Shown: positions 1 through 6,144, counted from the first letter of the stretch. The stretch is DNA of 7,045 nucleotides from Chloroflexota bacterium (GCA_005889285.1 VBFF01000079.1:2602-9646); one strand, 5' to 3'. The notes: generated by a model from the letters alone, not told the origin. Program-made: numbers and translations.

Positions 1-1
1 A

Positions 2-319
2 TTAATTCGTCAGATAAACGTCGACGGTGGCTTGAGCTTTGGGATTCTCTCGGCGGCGGCGTCCGGACTCGTCATCGCGACGGCCCAGGCGTTGGTGCTG
101 CACGGTTCCGCGGGCAAGCTTGTGTGGGCCTGGATCCCGGCGACCATGCTCGGTGGCGTGCTGGCAGTGATGGTGACCAACGCCCTGTCGGTGCCGCTGA
201 TCGATGCCATCAGCGGCTCTGGTTTGCCCATGGCGGGCCTGATCGGCCTGCTCACGGCCGTCGGAGCCCTGGTGGCCTCTACCTGCCAAAGCCCGGTCAT
301 CGTGCGTCTGCTTAGGTAA
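2..319 (+). CDS. C-terminal part of an unrecognised integral membrane protein (5' end outside the window)
   Basis: The frame is open from the first full codon at base 2 to a TAA at 317-319, so the gene most likely begins to the left. The only early start-like codon is a TTG at 32, with just a weak GGTGG before it. The visible 105 residues contain three hydrophobic stretches, roughly residues 12-34, 40-64 and 77-98, separated by short loops that contain Ala, Gly and Ser, and the protein ends in Arg-Leu-Leu-Arg. This fits the last three membrane helices of a larger protein. I do not recognise a family. It lies upstream of radA on the same strand with a 64-bp gap, where a promoter-like box suggests that radA is transcribed on its own. 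Codon use matches the neighbours. Confidence 0.6.
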   Translation, partial: LIRQINVDGGLSFGILSAAASGLVIATAQALVLHGSAGKLVWAWIPATMLGGVLAVMVTNALSVPLIDAISGSGLPMAGLIGLLTAVGALVASTCQSPVIVRLLR

Positions 320-340
320 GAGGGTTAGCAGCGCAGGCAC

Positions 341-354
341 GACAGGCAGCTGTC
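341..354. repeat. Short perfect dyad upstream of radA
   Basis: GACAG at 341-345 and CTGTC at 350-354 form an inverted repeat around a 4-base spacer. It lies just upstream of the -10-like box of radA. It could be an operator half-site pair, but it is short enough to occur by chance. It does not match the LexA box consensus that I know. Confidence 0.2.
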
Positions 355-366
355 ACCGCTCGCTCC

Positions 367-372
367 TATAGT
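367..372 (+). promoter_or_regulatory. Candidate -10 box of radA
   Basis: TATAGT lies 11 bases before the GTG start of radA in otherwise GC-rich DNA. A transcript starting about 7 bases downstream would leave almost no leader, and no good Shine-Dalgarno sequence precedes the GTG. I see no convincing -35 hexamer at the usual spacing. Confidence 0.4.
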
Positions 373-383
373 TACGGGCGAAC

Positions 384-1763
384 GTGAAGACCACGAAGGG
401 GCCACGTACGATTTTCGCTTGCCAGGAGTGCGGCAACCAGTCGACGAAGTGGCTGGGCCGTTGCCCGGAGTGCGGCAACTGGAACAGTTACATCGAGGAA
501 CAGGTCCGCGTCGAGGCGGTATCGCGAACCGGTGCTCGCCGGGTCAGCATTTCCTCCGCGCAGCCGATGCCTCTGGCGCAGGTGCGCTTTACCCAGGCCA
601 ACCGGCTTCGGCTGGCGATGCGAGAGCTCAACCAGGTGCTGGGCGGCGGCATCGTCCCGGGGTCGCTCGTCCTGGTTGGTGGTGACCCGGGCATCGGCAA
701 ATCAACCCTGCTGCTGCAACTGGCGAGCGAGGTGGCTGGATCCTACGGCCCCGTGCTCTACGTGTCCGGCGAGGAGTCGGTGCAGCAGTTGAAGTTGCGG
801 GCGCAGCGCCTTGGCATCGAGGGCGACCGCCTGATGGTACTGGCCGAGAACGACCTCGATGGGATCGTCGAGCATCTCGAAAAGGCGCGGCCGATGATGG
901 CGGTCATCGACTCCATCCAGACGGTCTTCATGGGCAACGTCACCTCGGCACCGGGCAGTGTCAGCCAGGTGCGCGAGTGCGCCGGTAGGCTGATGCTGCT
1001 GGCGAAGAGCAGTCACATTCCCATCTTCCTCGTGGGCCACGTCAACAAGGAGGGCGCGATCGCGGGGCCGCGCGTGCTCGAGCACATTGTCGACACCGTT
1101 CTGTACCTGGAAGGCGAGCGCCACCACAGCTTCCGGATTTTGCGCAGCCAGAAGAATCGATTTGGCTCGACCGACGAGATCGGTGTCTTCGAGATGCGCG
1201 ACAGTGGCATGCACGAGGTCAGCGACCCAAGCCGGGCCTTTCCCCAGGACCGCTCGCTCAGCGAGGTGGGCAATGTTGTTCACGTCGCGCTCGAAGGCAG
1301 CCGGCCGCTCCTCGTCGAGCTCCAGAGTCTGACCACGCCGAGCCGGTTCGGCGCGCCGCGCCGGTCGGTCAACGGCATCGACCTCAACCGGCTGCACATG
1401 CTGGTCGCCGTGCTCGAACGGCGCGCGCACCTCGAGCTGGGCGGGGATGATGTCTTCGTCAACGCCGCAGGTGGCGTGCGCCTGACCGAGCCTGGCGCAG
1501 ACCTCGCGGTGGCGTTGGCGATCGCCTCCAACAAGCGCAACCGGCCCGCCGGGGCCGACCTCGTTGCCATTGGTGAGCTTGGCCTCAGTGGCGAGGTGCG
1601 GCGAGTCAGCCAGCTGGAGCGCCGCCTGCTGGAAGCGCACCGCCTCGGCTTCAAGCGGGCCGTGATCCCCGCCGCCGCCGAGATCCGCGATCCCGAGCTC
1701 TCCACCATGACCCTGTGCCGCGCGGAGACGATTTCGGACGCGCTCGAGAGCTGTTTCAGCTAG
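384..1763 (+). CDS. radA: DNA repair protein RadA (Sms)
   Basis: A 459-residue protein, the usual RadA length, with every family landmark. A four-cysteine zinc finger is at Cys13, Cys16, Cys27 and Cys30. The RecA-like ATPase core has a Walker A loop, GGDPGIGKST, at 99-108 and a Walker B strand ending in Asp176. The RadA-specific KNRFG motif is at 257-261. The C-terminal third (about 350-455) is the Lon-protease-like domain, recognisable from the glycine-rich stretch at 353-370. RadA is a cytosolic ATPase that drives branch migration of recombination intermediates during repair and transformation. The GTG start at 384 places the zinc finger at the expected distance from the N terminus. Its stop overlaps the stop of the convergent gene at 1760 by sharing a CTAG. 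In Bacillus-type order disA follows radA, but here it does not. Confidence 0.97.
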   Translation: MKTTKGPRTIFACQECGNQSTKWLGRCPECGNWNSYIEEQVRVEAVSRTGARRVSISSAQPMPLAQVRFTQANRLRLAMRELNQVLGGGIVPGSLVLVGGDPGIGKSTLLLQLASEVAGSYGPVLYVSGEESVQQLKLRAQRLGIEGDRLMVLAENDLDGIVEHLEKARPMMAVIDSIQTVFMGNVTSAPGSVSQVRECAGRLMLLAKSSHIPIFLVGHVNKEGAIAGPRVLEHIVDTVLYLEGERHHSFRILRSQKNRFGSTDEIGVFEMRDSGMHEVSDPSRAFPQDRSLSEVGNVVHVALEGSRPLLVELQSLTTPSRFGAPRRSVNGIDLNRLHMLVAVLERRAHLELGGDDVFVNAAGGVRLTEPGADLAVALAIASNKRNRPAGADLVAIGELGLSGEVRRVSQLERRLLEAHRLGFKRAVIPAAAEIRDPELSTMTLCRAETISDALESCFS

Positions 1764-2158
1764 CTGCCGAGACAACCCGCGACGCGTTTAACGGCGGGCG
1801 TCACCCGGACCGTAACCGGGCGCTCACAGGAAAGCAGCTTCCCACGCGCGGCTGACGAGGGGCCGCCCAACCGTGGCACCCAGCACTCCCGGTTGACCTG
1901 CTCGACGACCGCCTCCTCACTCTTGTTCCGTGCCTGGCCAAGGATCCGGTCGATGCAGCGTCGTTGCAGGATCAGGACGCTGCCTTTTTCGGGCGCGATG
2001 CCGCTTGGAGGGCGGGCGGAAGCGTTCGCGACGGGGTCGGATGCCAAAGCGAGGGCCAGAATCAGGCCGGCGGCCGCCAGCCAGCACGTCCGCTCCAGAC
2101 TTTGAGCGGCGGCGGTTGGACTCAGGGGCCAAAAGGAGCGTCGGCGGCCAGATTTCAT
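1760..2158 (-). CDS. Predicted secreted small four-cysteine protein, function unknown
   Basis: This 132-residue frame reads like a real gene: G/C dominates third positions, common codons are used, and it fits exactly between radA and the yacL-like gene. The N terminus is basic (Arg5-Arg7). A hydrophobic core at about 25-41 is followed by small residues (Asp41 to Ala48), as in a Sec signal peptide with cleavage near 46-48. The predicted mature part of about 85 residues has Cys68, Cys92, Cys111 and Cys129, enough for two disulfides, and ends in Cys-Leu-Gly-Ser. I do not recognise a domain. The start is the ATG at 2158, with no Shine-Dalgarno sequence but an AT-rich patch directly upstream. It converges on radA and diverges from the yacL-like gene. 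It could still be a chance frame in GC-rich DNA, but composition and fit argue for a gene. Confidence 0.6.
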   Translation of the reverse strand: MKSGRRRSFWPLSPTAAAQSLERTCWLAAAGLILALALASDPVANASARPPSGIAPEKGSVLILQRRCIDRILGQARNKSEEAVVEQVNRECWVPRLGGPSSAARGKLLSCERPVTVRVTPAVKRVAGCLGS

Positions 2159-2160
2159 GC

Positions 2161-2169
2161 TTTAATTAG
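2161..2169. promoter_or_regulatory. AT-rich patch between divergent genes, possible -10 element
   Basis: The patch contains TTTAAT and the self-complementary TAATTA in otherwise GC-rich DNA. It lies immediately before the ATG of the minus-strand secreted-protein gene and about 75 bases before the yacL-like start. It could serve as a -10 box in either direction. No -35 element was found at proper spacing, so this is weak. Confidence 0.25.
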
Positions 2170-2227
2170 GGCACGATGGCGGTCCTGTTTGCGCGCCTGC
2201 GCGAGATTGCGTCGCCCATCCTGACAA

Positions 2228-2237
2228 AAGGAGGTGA
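2228..2237 (+). promoter_or_regulatory. Near-perfect Shine-Dalgarno sequence that sets the yacL-like start
   Basis: AAGGAGGTGA complements the 16S rRNA anti-Shine-Dalgarno sequence almost fully. Eight bases separate GGAGG from the ATG at 2243. A GTG at 2234 in the same frame lies inside this site and so cannot be the start. This is the strongest ribosome binding site in the window. Confidence 0.85.
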
Positions 2238-2242
2238 TTGCG

Positions 2243-3361
2243 ATGCGCGTGGAACGCGTCTTCCGGCTGTTGGGCCTGTTGCTTGGACTTATAGCGGGCG
2301 TCGAGTACGCCTCATTCATCATCTCGGAAGCCAAAATCGACGGTTACACGCTGAGAGCGATCGTCCTGATGCTGACCGCACTGGCCGGCGCGCTCTTTGG
2401 CTTCTTCGGGCTCCCCTACGTTACGACCAAGCCCTTCTTCTGGCTCGAAAATAAGCTAAACGTCACGCCGCTGCCGGACCTGGTAGCGGCGACCGTCGGA
2501 CTTCTCGTCGGGCTGCTGCTTGCTGCGCTCGTTGGGGTCTTCCTGGCGACCCTGCCATGGCACCTCGGCTTCGTCATCTCGCTCATCGTGGCCCTCGTCT
2601 TCGCCTACTGGGGCCTGACGCTCGGCCTCAGTCGGCGTCACGAGATGATGGCGCTGGTGTTGGGGCCGGCGCGCGCAGCTGGGGTGCTGGTCGCGCATCC
2701 GTTGGACTCCGGTGTGCTGCTCGACACCAGTGTCATCATCGACGGCCGGATCATGGACATCGCGCAGACCGGTTTCCTTCGCGACAAGATCCTGGTGCCG
2801 CACTTTGTGCTGGCCGAGCTGCAGTACATCGCCGACTCCAGTGATGCGCTGCGCCGAAACCGCGGGCGGCGCGGGCTGGAGGTGCTCAACCTGTTGCAGA
2901 AGGAGCCGCTCGTCGACATCGAATTCATCGACGAGGATGTTCCTGAGGTCACCGAGGTCGACATGAAGCTGATCAAGCTGGCAACGAAGCGGAACGCCGC
3001 CATCATGACGAACGACTACAACCTGAACCGGGTCGCACAACTCGAAGGGGTGCGCATCCTCAACCTGAACAACCTGGCGAACGCGCTCAAACCGGTCGTG
3101 ATTCCTGGCGAGGAGATGAATATCCAGGTGATCAAGGAAGGCAAGGAGCAGAACCAGGGAGTGGCCTACCTCGATGACGGCACCATGATCGTGGTCGAGA
3201 ATGGGCGCCGCTACATGAACCAGACTATCGGCGTGATCGTGACCTCCGTCCTGCAGACCGCCGCCGGGCGGATGATCTTCGCCACGCCGGCCAGCGAGTC
3301 GACCATGGGACGGCCCAAACCCTTGCGGAGGGCCTCGGGCGGCGGCGGAACCGGTCGCTGA
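2243..3361 (+). CDS. yacL: YacL-like membrane protein with PIN and TRAM domains (predicted ribonuclease)
   Basis: A 372-residue protein. The N-terminal ~130 residues hold four hydrophobic segments (about 7-27, 37-57, 83-104 and 108-130), which should anchor it in the cytoplasmic membrane. The PIN domain covers about 157-280, with the acidic metal-binding set Asp161 (in LLDTSVIIDGRI), Glu192, Asp240 and Asp258 (in TNDYNLNRVA). All four are present, so it should be catalytically competent. A TRAM domain, a predicted RNA-binding beta-barrel, covers about 287-348. The last ~25 residues are a Gly/Arg-rich tail. This architecture is that of the B. subtilis YacL family, normally found between radA/disA and ispD, and the place here agrees. 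The substrate is not known to me. Translation should be strong given the Shine-Dalgarno site at 2228. The next gene starts 10 bp downstream, so the two are probably co-transcribed. Confidence 0.93.
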   Translation: MRVERVFRLLGLLLGLIAGVEYASFIISEAKIDGYTLRAIVLMLTALAGALFGFFGLPYVTTKPFFWLENKLNVTPLPDLVAATVGLLVGLLLAALVGVFLATLPWHLGFVISLIVALVFAYWGLTLGLSRRHEMMALVLGPARAAGVLVAHPLDSGVLLDTSVIIDGRIMDIAQTGFLRDKILVPHFVLAELQYIADSSDALRRNRGRRGLEVLNLLQKEPLVDIEFIDEDVPEVTEVDMKLIKLATKRNAAIMTNDYNLNRVAQLEGVRILNLNNLANALKPVVIPGEEMNIQVIKEGKEQNQGVAYLDDGTMIVVENGRRYMNQTIGVIVTSVLQTAAGRMIFATPASESTMGRPKPLRRASGGGGTGR

Positions 3362-3371
3362 CGTCGCCGTC

Positions 3372-3743
3372 GTGAGCGTCGAGCCTGGCCCGGGCTTCGT
3401 CGCGCGCTTGCGCGAAGCTATCCGCGACGCCCCAGCTGCCAAACGCATCCTCATAGCGAATCACCGTCAGTCGGTCGCAAAAACGTTCAATTTCCCTCCC
3501 ACGCTTGCGGCGGAGGTCTTCACCCTCCCCATGAGCGACACGGTCAAAGAGGTCGTCGCCGGCAAGGTTCGCCGAACCGTGCTGCGCGAAACGCTCGTGC
3601 AGGTCGTCGGCCCCTGGATCTTCGATCGCGAGGCGCTCGCCGATGCTCTTACCCGACTGGGGGACGAAGAGACGGAGACTGCCGACATGATCAGGCTCTG
3701 CCAGGCCGCACACGTCCGCGTGCGCGTGCTGGCGGCGCGATGA
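3372..3743 (+). CDS. Unrecognised 123-residue cytosolic protein, translationally coupled to ispD
   Basis: The GTG start at 3372 lies 10 bp after the yacL-like stop, and the TGA stop overlaps the ATG of the first ispD copy in an ATGA (3740-3743). Position and spacing make it an operon member, probably coupled to ispD. The protein has no signal peptide or membrane segment. It starts with an amphipathic helix (about 8-20), then a short hydrophobic strand, RILIAN (25-30). A middle region with Phe39, Phe41 and Phe50 follows, then charged helices (about 57-78 and 86-98), and it ends in a basic Val/Arg/Leu strand (115-123). It has a single Cys110. I recognise no motif. No good Shine-Dalgarno sequence precedes the GTG, so reinitiation from the upstream gene is likely. 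The competing frames on the opposite strand look like GC-rich shadows. Confidence 0.75.
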   Translation: MSVEPGPGFVARLREAIRDAPAAKRILIANHRQSVAKTFNFPPTLAAEVFTLPMSDTVKEVVAGKVRRTVLRETLVQVVGPWIFDREALADALTRLGDEETETADMIRLCQAAHVRVRVLAAR

Positions 3744-4480
3744 GCGTCGCTGCGATCATCGTCGCCGGCGGTGAGGGGACGCGAATGCGCGCTCCGATCA
3801 ACAAGGTCTTCATCGAGGTCGACGGGCGGTCCATCCTCGAGCACTCGCTCAATCTCTTCGAGTCGACGCCGCTTGTTGATCGTGTCGTCCTGGTCACCCG
3901 GCGCGAGGATGTGGCTCGATGCGAGCCACTCAGGGAGCGCTTTGGCAAACTCCGTTTGGTCGTCGCCGGCGGCGACGTGCGACATCGCTCAGAATTTGCC
4001 GGACTTCGCGCACTCGCGGCGCAAATCGACGCCGCCGAGGTGGACACGGTCCTTGTCCACGACGCCGTTCGACCATTTGCGACCCACGCCCTGGTTGACC
4101 GACTGCTTGCAGGTGTCGCCCAATCCATTGGCTGCATCCCGGGGCTGCCGGTGGGGCGAGCGACCGCGCTGGTCGCCGACGGATGGATCGCTGGCTACCC
4201 GCCAAATCTCTGGACCGTTCAGACGCCCCAGGCGTTTCAGGCGACCTGGCTGCTGGAGGCGCACAACAAAGCCGCCCGCCAGGGATTCATTGGCACCGAT
4301 ACCGCCTCGGTGGTGGAGTGGGCCGGCGGGGACGTGTCCGTCATCGAAGGCGAGGTCGACAACATCAAGATCACGACGCCCGGGGATCTCGCCCTTGCTG
4401 CGGCGATCGCTAGTCGACGCGGGTCGGGGCCAGACGGCTCACCAGGTGAAGCACCAGGAGCCCCGCCGCAAAAACGGTGA
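3740..4480 (+). CDS. ispD: IspD-like 2-C-methyl-D-erythritol 4-phosphate cytidylyltransferase, copy 1
   Basis: IspD joins CTP and MEP to give CDP-methylerythritol, the third step of the MEP isoprenoid pathway, in the cytosol. This 246-residue copy has the N-terminal CTP loop, VAGGEGTRM, with Arg15 and Lys22 at the same 7-residue spacing as the catalytic Arg20 and Lys27 of E. coli. It also has GGDVRHRS (77-84), HDAVRP with Asp108 and Arg111, the VQTPQAF motif (160-166) and DNIKITTPGDL with Lys210. The dimerisation arm is degenerate: the E. coli Thr140 and Arg157 positions read Ala141 (with a Thr at 142) and Pro154. The last ~20 residues are a Gly/Pro-rich tail lying in the overlap with the convergent transporter gene. 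Location after yacL is the classical ispD place. It could instead be a related cytidylyltransferase or one half of a heterodimer with copy 2. Confidence 0.85.
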   Translation: MSVAAIIVAGGEGTRMRAPINKVFIEVDGRSILEHSLNLFESTPLVDRVVLVTRREDVARCEPLRERFGKLRLVVAGGDVRHRSEFAGLRALAAQIDAAEVDTVLVHDAVRPFATHALVDRLLAGVAQSIGCIPGLPVGRATALVADGWIAGYPPNLWTVQTPQAFQATWLLEAHNKAARQGFIGTDTASVVEWAGGDVSVIEGEVDNIKITTPGDLALAAAIASRRGSGPDGSPGEAPGAPPQKR

Positions 4481-5603
4481 GCAGCGGCCCCAGGGTCAAA
4501 AGCCCGGCCGCCTGAAGGGAAAGCCCGGTCAGCGCGGGAAGACCGCCGCCGCCCAGCGTGCCCGCTGCCAGCTCGTAACCGATCGCGTGGGAGGTCATCT
4601 TCGTCCCGACGCGAGTCGGCGTGATCGACAGGAGCAGTGGAAAGATGACCGAAATTGCGGCGCCCAGGATTGGCAGGGCGATGAGCGCCGATCCCAGCGG
4701 CGGCGCGAGCCAGAAGGCTAGCGCTCCCAGCGCCGACGCTCCGACGCTGACGTCGAGGAGCCGATCGGGTGCAATCCGATTGCCGAACAACCCCATCGCA
4801 GCCCTGCCGCCTGCCAGGCCCGCCCAGAAGAGCGAGGCCCCCAGACCGGCCAGACCAGTGGAAAGCAAGCGGCCGGCCGTCAGCTGCGTGTAGCTCCAGT
4901 CACCTGCGGTTCCCTCGAGCCCAGCGCCCAGGACGAACAGGCCGATCAACAACACGAGCGCCCTGCGCTGGCTCGATCGTGGCACCCGTGCCGCCAGAGC
5001 TGGTCGATCCTGGTCGGGCCGCGCGTCGATCCAGTCCTGACGGCGGTAGCCGACGAGAAATCCGACGGTAAGAAACGCGGCCCCCATCGCGCCGAAAGAC
5101 GCTCGCCAGGAGCCGCTCGCCCCCAGCGAAGCGACCACGACCGGCGGGCCTAGGGCGGCTCCCACGGCCCAGGACGCGTGCAGCCAGCCCATGTATCGGA
5201 CACCCCGGTTCAGGGAGGTGTGGGCATTGGCCGCGGCATCGATCAATCCGGAACCGCCGCCCAGCAGGAGGGTGACGACGGGCACCATCCACCAGGCTGT
5301 CGCGACGCTCAGCCCCAGCAAGCCGGCGGCAGCGAGCCCGCACCCCGCCGCCAGCAGCGCACCCGTTCCGAGACGGGCCCCAAGGAATCCGCTGCCGGCG
5401 CTCGCGACGAAATAGGCCGCCGTGAGGGCAGCCAGCAAAAGACCCAGGCCCGCCAGCGGCGCCTCCAGCGAGGCGCGCATCTGCGGCCAGGCGACCCCGA
5501 CCGCCCCGGCCGGAAGGCCCAACGCCACGAAGAGGACGAGGGGCGTCCCGGTGCGGATCCAGGTGGTGGCTCCGGCAGCGAGCGCGGATCTGGGCTCGAT
5601 CAC
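4410..5603 (-). CDS. Major facilitator superfamily (MFS) transporter, 12 membrane helices
   Basis: A 397-residue, very hydrophobic protein with about twelve membrane helices in two halves, split by a polar loop at about 186-214, the normal MFS layout. Landmarks are GSGLIDAAANAH (117-128) in the fourth helix region, EGTAGDWS (230-237) opening the second half, and GRAAMGLFGNRI (266-277), an MFS motif A-like loop. The first two resemble the acidic and Asn-containing motifs of the YbjJ branch of sugar/drug MFS carriers, so I infer a small-molecule carrier of unknown substrate. The GTG at 5603 is the only good start. It lacks a strong Shine-Dalgarno site but has a -10-like box 7 bases upstream. 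The gene lies opposite to its neighbours, between the two ispD copies. Its last 71 bases overlap the end of ispD copy 1. Confidence 0.9.
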   Translation of the reverse strand: MIEPRSALAAGATTWIRTGTPLVLFVALGLPAGAVGVAWPQMRASLEAPLAGLGLLLAALTAAYFVASAGSGFLGARLGTGALLAAGCGLAAAGLLGLSVATAWWMVPVVTLLLGGGSGLIDAAANAHTSLNRGVRYMGWLHASWAVGAALGPPVVVASLGASGSWRASFGAMGAAFLTVGFLVGYRRQDWIDARPDQDRPALAARVPRSSQRRALVLLIGLFVLGAGLEGTAGDWSYTQLTAGRLLSTGLAGLGASLFWAGLAGGRAAMGLFGNRIAPDRLLDVSVGASALGALAFWLAPPLGSALIALPILGAAISVIFPLLLSITPTRVGTKMTSHAIGYELAAGTLGGGGLPALTGLSLQAAGLLTLGPLLTVFAAGLLVLHLVSRLAPTRVD

Positions 5604-5610
5604 TCGCCGA

Positions 5611-5616
5611 ATGGTA
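5611..5616 (-). promoter_or_regulatory. Candidate -10 box for a leaderless transporter transcript
   Basis: On the minus strand TACCAT fits the TANNNT pattern, and 7 bases separate it from the GTG at 5603. That spacing is typical of leaderless promoters in GC-rich bacteria. The absence of a clear Shine-Dalgarno site agrees. No -35 element was found. Confidence 0.35.
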
Positions 5617-5626
5617 GAACGAGACC

Positions 5627-6091
5627 GTGTCGAGGTCGGTCGCGATGGCGGAGGAAATGGTCGACGCCAATGCGGAGTTCACCGCCTTCGTCGAGAGCTG
5701 CTCGGACGAAGAATGGCGGGCGATCTGTCGTGCTGAGAAGTGGCGGGTGGGCGTGGTCGCCCATCACGTCGCCTGGGGACATGAGCGGGCCGCCGACTGG
5801 ATCGATGCGATTCGCAGCGGGATCCCTATCCCTGGAAGTCCACAGGCGCATAACGCCAGCAACGCGATCAAGGCCGCTCAGGTTTCAGGTATCAGCCGCG
5901 ACGAAGTCGTGTTCCTCGCGCGCCGAAACGCCGAGCGGCTGGTCGCCGTCCTGCGCTCACTGACGGACGACGACTTCAAGCAGTCGGTGCCGTTTGGTCC
6001 TGCCCGTGGGCGTCCGCTATCGATCGAAGGCCTCGGCCGGAGCCACCTCGACCGTCACCTTGCCAGCATGCGGGCAACGGTGCGACGTTGA
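5627..6091 (+). CDS. DinB / mycothiol-dependent maleylpyruvate isomerase-like four-helix protein
   Basis: A 154-residue protein resembling the DinB/maleylpyruvate isomerase N-terminal fold, a metal-binding four-helix bundle. The three-histidine metal site of the fold can be filled by His46 or His47 in VVAHHVAWGH and by His140 and His144 in HLDRH near the C terminus. The helix pattern, with a Trp-rich first half (Trp30, Trp39, Trp50, Trp58), also fits. Members act as thiol-dependent transferases or isomerases, often in stress or detoxification, but the substrate here cannot be read from sequence. The start is uncertain: GTG 5627, ATG 5645 and ATG 5657 are all in frame, and the GGAGG at 5650-5654 is too close to the last. 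It diverges from the transporter with only 23 bp between the two starts. I see no functional link to the flanking isoprenoid genes. Confidence 0.75.
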   Translation: MSRSVAMAEEMVDANAEFTAFVESCSDEEWRAICRAEKWRVGVVAHHVAWGHERAADWIDAIRSGIPIPGSPQAHNASNAIKAAQVSGISRDEVVFLARRNAERLVAVLRSLTDDDFKQSVPFGPARGRPLSIEGLGRSHLDRHLASMRATVRR

Positions 6092-6124
6092 GGCGGACCT
6101 TATACTTCAACCCACCGATCCGCC
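6092..6124. repeat. Inverted repeat bracketing the ispD copy 2 promoter-like box
   Basis: GGCGGA at 6092-6097 and TCCGCC at 6119-6124 are perfect inverted 6-base arms separated by 21 bases. The -10-like TATACT lies between them. It could be an operator or a weak RNA stem, but the arms are short for GC-rich DNA, so chance is possible. Confidence 0.25.
6101..6106 (+). promoter_or_regulatory. Candidate -10 box for ispD copy 2 and ispF
   Basis: TATACT is close to the TATAAT consensus and lies in the 53-bp gap after the DinB-like gene. A start about 7 bases downstream would give a leader of about 30 bases that includes the Shine-Dalgarno site at 6133. No clear -35 hexamer is found 16-18 bases upstream. 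Confidence 0.5.
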
Positions 6125-6132
6125 ATTACAAA

Positions 6133-6141
6133 AAGGGGTGA
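6133..6141 (+). promoter_or_regulatory. Shine-Dalgarno sequence supporting the GTG start of ispD copy 2
   Basis: AAGGGGTGA differs from the ideal AAGGAGGTGA by one deleted base and lies 6 bases (from GGGG) before the GTG at 6145. It fixes that GTG as the start, in agreement with the IspD motif beginning a few residues later. Confidence 0.75.
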
Positions 6142-6144
6142 ACT

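Noticed and set aside
11..43. Reading at the left edge resembling the Asn-Val-Asp-Gly-Gly C terminus of short-chain dehydrogenases
   Set aside because: The frame does not stop there but continues into three membrane segments, so the resemblance is only a few residues and probably chance.
702..1775. Long open frame antisense to radA on the minus strand
   Set aside because: It lies opposite a fully conserved RadA. The translation is rich in His, Asp, Gln and Arg, as expected from the complement of GC-rich coding DNA, and has no motif.
2191..2204. Alternating GC run resembling a small hairpin before the yacL-like gene
   Set aside because: The arms are only four or five bases of pure G and C, common by chance in this DNA, with no T-run or conserved riboswitch features.
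2234..2242. GTG at 2234 as an earlier start of the yacL-like gene
   Set aside because: The codon lies within the Shine-Dalgarno sequence itself, which is ideally placed for the ATG at 2243.
2176..2454. Plus-strand ATG frame beginning 67 bases before the yacL-like start
   Set aside because: It overlaps the yacL-like membrane region in another frame and lacks a ribosome binding site. The near-perfect site at 2228 clearly serves the ATG at 2243.
2456..3454. Long open frame antisense to the PIN/TRAM gene
   Set aside because: The opposite strand carries a complete PIN and TRAM protein with catalytic residues. The antisense product is a His/Arg/Asp-rich shadow.
3467..3985. Minus-strand frame across the unknown gene and the start of ispD copy 1
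   Set aside because: It covers the conserved CTP loop of ispD copy 1 in antisense and has no start signal or motif.
4247..4264. 18-base direct repeat shared with 6655-6672
   Set aside because: It encodes the conserved WLLEAH segment of both IspD copies, so it is explained by shared ancestry and is not a recombination or attachment site.
5178..5963. Plus-strand open frame across the transporter and DinB-like genes
   Set aside because: Its product is low-complexity Arg/Gly/Ser/Pro, and it crosses two genes with recognisable proteins in other frames.
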